This document shows positions 58,328 through 64,000 of a DNA stretch of 64,000 nucleotides, piece by piece. Source of the DNA: Tigriopus japonicus (Eukaryota; Arthropoda; Copepoda; Harpacticoida; Harpacticidae); the NCBI GenBank assembly GCA_010645155.1, contig JAAGOF010000055.1, positions 1,140,543 through 1,204,542 on the forward strand, given 5' to 3'. The notes under the pieces were generated by a model, which was given only the letters and a program-made list of their open reading frames with translations, was not told the DNA's origin and ran no database searches. Made by a program: the position numbers and the translations under genes. Position 1 is the first letter of the stretch, and each line of letters opens with the position of its first letter.

Positions 58328-60246
58328 GCATTAATCTGAACCCAGCGTAAGAGTGCAATCAACAGCAAGATTCTTTCTCGAAATTTGCCCTCAAAGGGAT
58401 TTGCCTTCGCTTTGAACAATTTGCGTAGGGAAAAGTTCCTGCCTTTTCCCTCACCCACTCCCCTTCTCGTTTTGGAGCCGATCTCAGTTGAAGAAGACAA
58501 GTACGAGTACAGTAGTCAGCAGTTGCCATCTATTTATGGGGCCCCATTTGCATGGATTGCCTTGGGTATTCGACGCTGATGGATCTCGGCGGTTGAAGAG
58601 TATTTGTCTCAAACCTCAAAGGCCTGTCAAGCAAGCTCATTTTTAAACGCACGTGATCGTTTTTTTTCTCTCTGGGAATGGAGCAATAATTCAATCACAC
58701 AAGCCCCCTTCGCTCCTTCTTTCGTAATAACCTGGCAATTGTGGATCCGGAAAAAATGCTGAATAACTCTGTGTAATGAAATATGAGCGGAGCGACAAAA
58801 TTTTGAGCGTCTAAGCATAAATCCCAACGTGAAAAGAAGAAAGAAGATAGAGAAGCCCAAGGAAGTGAGTCGAATCCGAGAGGCTCTTCTCTTGATGAGG
58901 TCCTGTTGCTCTGTTTTGTTACGACTGTGGAGTAGTCAGGTTCCCTGTTTGGTTAGTGGGTTGGTTGGTCCCCCAACCTCCCAACCAAAGGAAGGAAAGA
59001 AGAGAGGATCTCCGTCGCCGTTCTGTTCTCGTCTCCTTCTTTTATCGCATTCTTTTTCTCTTTCTCTGTGTTATCCTGAAGAGGCCATGGGCTGAGGAAG
59101 GAAGGTCTTGTTCTGAGAAGGCCACCACTGAATAGAACTCGTCTAAAAGAATGGCCAGATTCGGAGAGGGGACTTTTTTCTTCCCTTTGTATCCGAGCAT
59201 CAGGGCTGGGCCGACTTCCAAGATTCAATTCCAGGGTAACGCCTTGTGGGTTTTGTAATGGTGGACCATATTTTACCTGACATGTTACCACAAAGACGAA
59301 TGGTTCGTTCACTTGGTGCCCGTCTTTTTGGGAAGGGTAGATGCAGGTTCGAGCACCTACCTGGCAATCGAGCTCTGTGGAAGTACCACACTATTTGCCA
59401 ACCTCATCATCATCAGGGCGGAACAAATCCCGAATTCCTTGAAACCCGTCGACCCTGTTGTTGAGTCGCCAAAGGACATGGAACATGGAACTCGAAACTT
59501 CTTCGAACAAGAGGCTCCCGAGGAGGAGCTTGAGAGTTTGGCTGGCTTCTGTACTGCAAAGATGTAGGTAGAAGGGAACCAAACTCGTCTCGAGTTGAAG
59601 CAACAACTGGCTTTGTGCTCAGAGCAAAAGAAAGATAGAGGTTTCAGCTGAAAAAAGACCGCCTTTGTTTTTTATGCTCTGGGGAAATATGGATCGACCG
59701 GAGTTCCGTTCTTAAAGAGACCAATAATGTAATGCTTTGCCAAACCTCAGCTACATTTGATGGGCAAAGATAATGGAGGATTAGGGAAACCGTCGAGGAG
59801 ACAAAAGCTGATATGCAGTGGTGTGTGTGTGGTGGTGGAGGGGGGAACTCATGAAATTCTAGCGGTAAGAGATTATCGGCAATTTGTAAATGATCGATTC
59901 GCTTCTTGAAGTGTGCCGTGGCCAAAGGAGAAAAAGGGGGCCATGAATGATTTGGAACAGCCACTTGACGAGGGCAACTCCGAGACTCAATGGAGTGAAC
60001 GAGACAACAACAAGAAAATGGAGAAGAGCCGAGAGCGCCAATCAAGATAATGGCATTGAAGGAGGAGAGGCAGACGAACCAAGAAGCCAAGTGAAATTAG
60101 AAACGATGTTCACGCTCGGGAAAGAGTGAAATGTGAGACCACGAGCGAACTGGAAAGACGAGTTGTTTTGGCCTTGGTGGGATCATGGAGTGGATAGATG
60201 GATGGATGGAGGGATAGATAGATGGAGAGATGGTGGTCGGAGCCTC

Positions 60247-60707
60247 NNNNNNNNNNNNNNNNNNNNNNNNNNNNNNNNNNNNNNNNNNNNNNNNNNNNNN
60301 NNNNNNNNNNNNNNNNNNNNNNNNNNNNNNNNNNNNNNNNNNNNNNNNNNNNNNNNNNNNNNNNNNNNNNNNNNNNNNNNNNNNNNNNNNNNNNNNNNNN
60401 NNNNNNNNNNNNNNNNNNNNNNNNNNNNNNNNNNNNNNNNNNNNNNNNNNNNNNNNNNNNNNNNNNNNNNNNNNNNNNNNNNNNNNNNNNNNNNNNNNNN
60501 NNNNNNNNNNNNNNNNNNNNNNNNNNNNNNNNNNNNNNNNNNNNNNNNNNNNNNNNNNNNNNNNNNNNNNNNNNNNNNNNNNNNNNNNNNNNNNNNNNNN
60601 NNNNNNNNNNNNNNNNNNNNNNNNNNNNNNNNNNNNNNNNNNNNNNNNNNNNNNNNNNNNNNNNNNNNNNNNNNNNNNNNNNNNNNNNNNNNNNNNNNNN
60701 NNNNNNN
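60247..60707. other. Assembly gap (461 N)
   Basis: An uninterrupted run of N. GGAT/AGAT microsatellite leads into its left edge, which probably caused the gap. Reading frames spanning it are meaningless. Confidence 1.
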
Positions 60708-63700
60708 ATACAGGGTGAGTAAAGAAGCTACAACGAACCAACCGAGTGAGGATCGAGCGAGTGTTGTCGAAGCCCTGGGTCTATTTTCCTCAGAAATATA
60801 GCAACAGGAGAGATCTTCAGAGAGAGAAGGGCAGGAAGGAAGGGAGATTTCGGGTAAGTGTACTTAAGAAGAAAGCAATACGACCCACCCACGACCGTCC
60901 GACAACATGGGCCTTACCACCATCACCACTACCCATCTTCCCTTCCTCCAGTGCTTGCTGCCATTCATAGAAGGAATTGCTTCGTCCTTTTTTCCACTTG
61001 TTGAGCCCCACTCTCCTCCCTCTTTCTTTCTCTCCCTCTCTCTCTCCCCTCTTCTCTGGCGGCTTAGATCTAGAGTTTTGCCCTTTTATTCCGTTTATTG
61101 GAACACTACTGCTCCTGTACTTCTACTCCACGAGAACCGAGGAGACGAAGGTGAACGGACGGACGGACGAAAAGGAGGATCTGGCTTGGACTACTGCGAG
61201 ATTGGAGGGGGAAAAGAAGAAAGAGGACTGCTGAATTGGAAACCATGGTAGCAAATGGCGCCACGAGAACTTGTGGAATAGAGCTACAATCTACAGCATG
61301 AAGGGACCGAGAGGAGACGCGCATCAGATTCCGAGGCGAACGAGATCGAGAGGGAGAAAGAGAGAGAGAACGCACAGAGGGGGAAATCGCAAGGGACGTC
61401 AGTTGGGGACGGACGACCGGACTACTACGATGGAATACCCCAAAGGCTACCAGGAGCTGAAAGTGTGTACGTAGGTAGTCTTGGTACCCAAAGGACCGAA
61501 CAAGTACCGAGAAAGATGAACCCAAGTTGTTGTTCCCGTTCTCTTTGGCTTCAGAGCGATTTGATGTAATACTGTAGCCAAGCAAGTTCGTTCGTTTGTT
61601 CCCAGGACGATGGCGCCGAAGAAGACGGAGTGGTTGAAGGATGGTCCTGGGATTGTCAGCCAGAATAAAGAAGCAATACTAATTGTCGTAGGAGAGCGGA
61701 ATGGAGTGTGAAGGCCCTTGATTAAGGAGCTCGGGGTAGGAATGGGACCCGTAAATCTCAAGCATGAGCATATTGTGTGACTAAGGCCGAAAGCCAACTC
61801 AAGGAGTAAGGGTACCAAAGATGAAGGCTGTCCTCGAAGCAACCTGACCATGAAGGCAAGAAGAACCGAGCGGAGAATCAAGACCGAGAGCCCAAAAACG
61901 GAACAAGACCAGAGTAGTTTAGGGAGAGTGCCAGTGGGAGGAAAAACATCTTTCAGATTCACTCAAAATGTATTATGACAATGGAGTTGTTGTTTTTCTC
62001 CCTTCTTGAAGGTAAATTGCTCTCTTGACAGGCGTACAATGGTTTTGGCCACCATAATCTAAACGCCGCCGAGACTTGGCCAATTGAGAGACAGCGAGAA
62101 AGAAAGGGAGAGGAACAAGAAGCAAAAGAAGAAGAAGAAGAACACTGAAGATGAGATTCGTTCTCGTGGCAGTGGTAGAACGTAGTGGTTGCTTGGTTCC
62201 TGGTTCTCCCTTCCTCTTCCCTTGGTCTGAATGGTTTTGGTTGGTTGGTAGGTAGATGGGAAGGTGGGTGTATGGGTGTATGGTTGGTTGGATGGATGGA
62301 TGGGTTTGCTGGCTTGGTTGGTTGGTTGGGAGGTAGGTAGATTGTAGAAGGTAGGGCCCTTGCAAGGGAAGTGAGTAAGTGTGTTGTTACCGTATTAGCC
62401 GAGTTGAAGTGCACGAGTGAGGAGGGTTTAATCTGACACAAAAGGGCAAAAAGCGATGTTTAAAAAGCTTCTTGGCATATGGGCTTGCCAGTTAGCAGCC
62501 CATCTCTCTCTCTCTCTCTCTCCCTTACTTACTCACTCTGTCTCTATTACTCCCTCTCGTTCTCGCTCTCGCTGTCCTCTCAAAGGCACTTGTCAAGATA
62601 ATAATATAATTGAAAAGCCCCAAGCAAAATGGGAGCGGGAAAGTGGAACTCGCCAACAAAGGTGAGGAGGATGTAATGTGTACACGAACACAACTCAGAC
62701 AGCGTTGCTGTTGTTGTTGTGAATGTTGTTGTTAGTTGTTGGGTTGCCATCGTGTGGCTGGAATGCATACACTACTACACTAGCCAACTAACTCGAGTTC
62801 CTGGATAGGAGGAACACTAACTGGCCAAGTAGTAAAGTAGTAGTGAGATATATTTCTGCCGGAGGGAGATCCAGTTGTTGGCTGCTATGACGACAGCTCG
62901 TTCCCACTAGAAATTTATCCTGGTACATTACCTTTGCTCAATGGACAGATGAGAGAAAGAGAGAGAGAGAGAGTCCAACAGAAAAAAAGAGAGTAGAAAG
63001 TATGCGAAGCTCTAATTTTGGGAGGCTAGAATTTTTGAGTGGGGACTCGATGCTCCATTCTCAAAGGCGGAGTCCCCGAGGACTCCGAATTTGCCATGCT
63101 TAAAGTAATTTGCCAGTGGACAAGCAGGCCATCCAACCCACCTTCGAGTCATGCCATTCCTGTATAATATTTCCTCCAAGACCCCACTCATTGCATCTCT
63201 ACATAAACTCCATTCCCCCCGAGTTTCTTGCATTTCATTTGATACATCCATTCACATTGCCAGCCAACGACTTGATCGAGGAGAAATGTTCGCCAATTAC
63301 AAAATCTCAGGTGTAGGGATAATAATGTTCATGTCGATGTTGAGGGCGATGATATCTTTGTGCTTTACCAGGACGCAGGATTCGCCACATAACAACCCCC
63401 CCCCCCCCGTAGAAAACTATACCTCCTAACCTGAGCTTGGAGAGGATTATCTCCATACTTATCGAGTCCAATGTTCATCGAGGTGGAGATAATGTGGCTA
63501 CAGTCCCCTATTCTGTACTGTCCTCTTTCTCTCTCTCTCACTCACTCTGGAAGAAGAGAGGCATTGTGGGCAAAAGGCTCACTAATTCACCACTCAATCG
63601 ACGGCCATTGGTGATATGATATTTTTATTAGGCTTTTGCACAATTCTTTGATTTAGTTCGAGGTAAAAGCAAAAATGCAAAATATTTCAGCATCAAATGC

Positions 63701-64000
63701 ATGGTTGGCTTAGACAGCACTGACCGGTACCATAATAAAAATTGCCGAAATTTCCTTTTGTGAGAAATTATTGGAACAGTTATGTTGGCAAGCGCAAAAA
63801 GTCAGAAATTTGGCGGGAGAAGTGCCAATCATAACGCAAATGATTCATGCCGAAACAGAATTATGGGGCATAAATCTAATCGTCGAATATGCCAAAGCTA
63901 AATCTGTAACCAAAGCAAAAAGCAGAACATTGCCAGTTCAGTTAGTAAAGAGAGATTCTATTCGGTGTGAGGGAAACTTCTCGCATTTCAGCAATATCGT
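60708..64000. other. Gene-poor, microsatellite-rich end of window
   Basis: (CT)n/(GA)n tracts occur at about 61020-61055, 61355-61375, 62505-62524 and 62955-62975, with TTGG/GGTT tracts at about 62240-62335 and a C-run at 63397-63408. No supported exon was found. A CAGGGTGAGT donor-like site lies at the gap edge (60711-60720). Confidence 0.5.

Larger units (their letters stand above)
47722..60246. other. Gene-poor region upstream of the NOL4-type exons
   Basis: I found no exon with a recognisable domain; the earlier NOL4-family exons (KFKFWVK-type block) were looked for and not seen. Many frames of 60-260 codons arise from simple repeats, such as CGTCGT/AAGAAG at 51002-51170, AACAACAAC at about 51350-51380, CTTT at 53430-53470 and GGAT at 55345-55375. 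It is most likely a large 5' intron or intergenic DNA. Confidence 0.5.

Noticed and set aside
59644..60090. 148-codon minus frame
   Set aside because: Contains a PPPPP and HTHH run from a GGT/GTGT repeat and no recognisable domain.
60097..60801. Frames crossing the N run
   Set aside because: They are artefacts of the assembly gap.
61447..62441. Two 160-171-codon minus frames near the window end
   Set aside because: Composition follows GGTT/CCAA and GAAGAA repeats; no recognisable domain.

Overview
The window is animal nuclear DNA with spliced genes, non-autonomous hAT-like transposons, microsatellites and one assembly gap. An arthropod, most likely a crustacean such as a copepod, is suggested by a TTAGG interstitial telomere-like array, an ecdysteroid-kinase-like (EcKL) protein and a fly-type l(3)mbt architecture. 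No species can be named from the sequence alone.

Layout. 1-14.3 kb is repeat-rich accessory DNA. Two related segments (about 1.05-8.06 kb and 11.36-14.25 kb) each carry the same tiny first coding exon and copies of a short transmembrane plus coiled-coil exon. They are interrupted by hAT-like insertions with perfect 8-bp target duplications. 14.4-22.98 kb (minus) holds a complete 12-exon l(3)mbt gene (1128 aa predicted: FCS zinc finger, three MBT repeats, C2HC finger, SAM). 23-29 kb is intergenic, with a 303-bp hAT MITE and a possible orphan exon. 29.17-29.83 kb (plus) holds a two-exon gene for a putatively myristoylated RGS-like protein. 32.3-35.3 kb (minus) holds a WDR86-type WD40 gene with two phase-identical exons that look mutually exclusive. 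38.4-40.3 kb (plus) holds a 633-aa EcKL/CHK-like protein whose catalytic motifs are destroyed. 40.47-41.08 kb (minus, convergent) holds a small secreted Pro/Met-rich protein with three exons. 43.0-47.7 kb (minus) holds the 3' part of a NOL4/NOL4L-family gene. 47.7-64 kb shows no convincing conserved exon; it is probably NOL4 5' intron or intergenic DNA, with GA, CCAA and GGAT microsatellites and a 461-bp gap.

The named genes (chromatin reader, WD40 scaffold, pseudokinase, nuclear factor) do not form an obvious pathway. The least ordinary items are the WDR86 exon pair, the EcKL pseudokinase, the duplicated micropeptide-like gene with alternative last exons, and the undescribed secreted peptide. 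All exon joins were made by hand from reading frame, GT/AG sites and phase; none is supported by transcript data.
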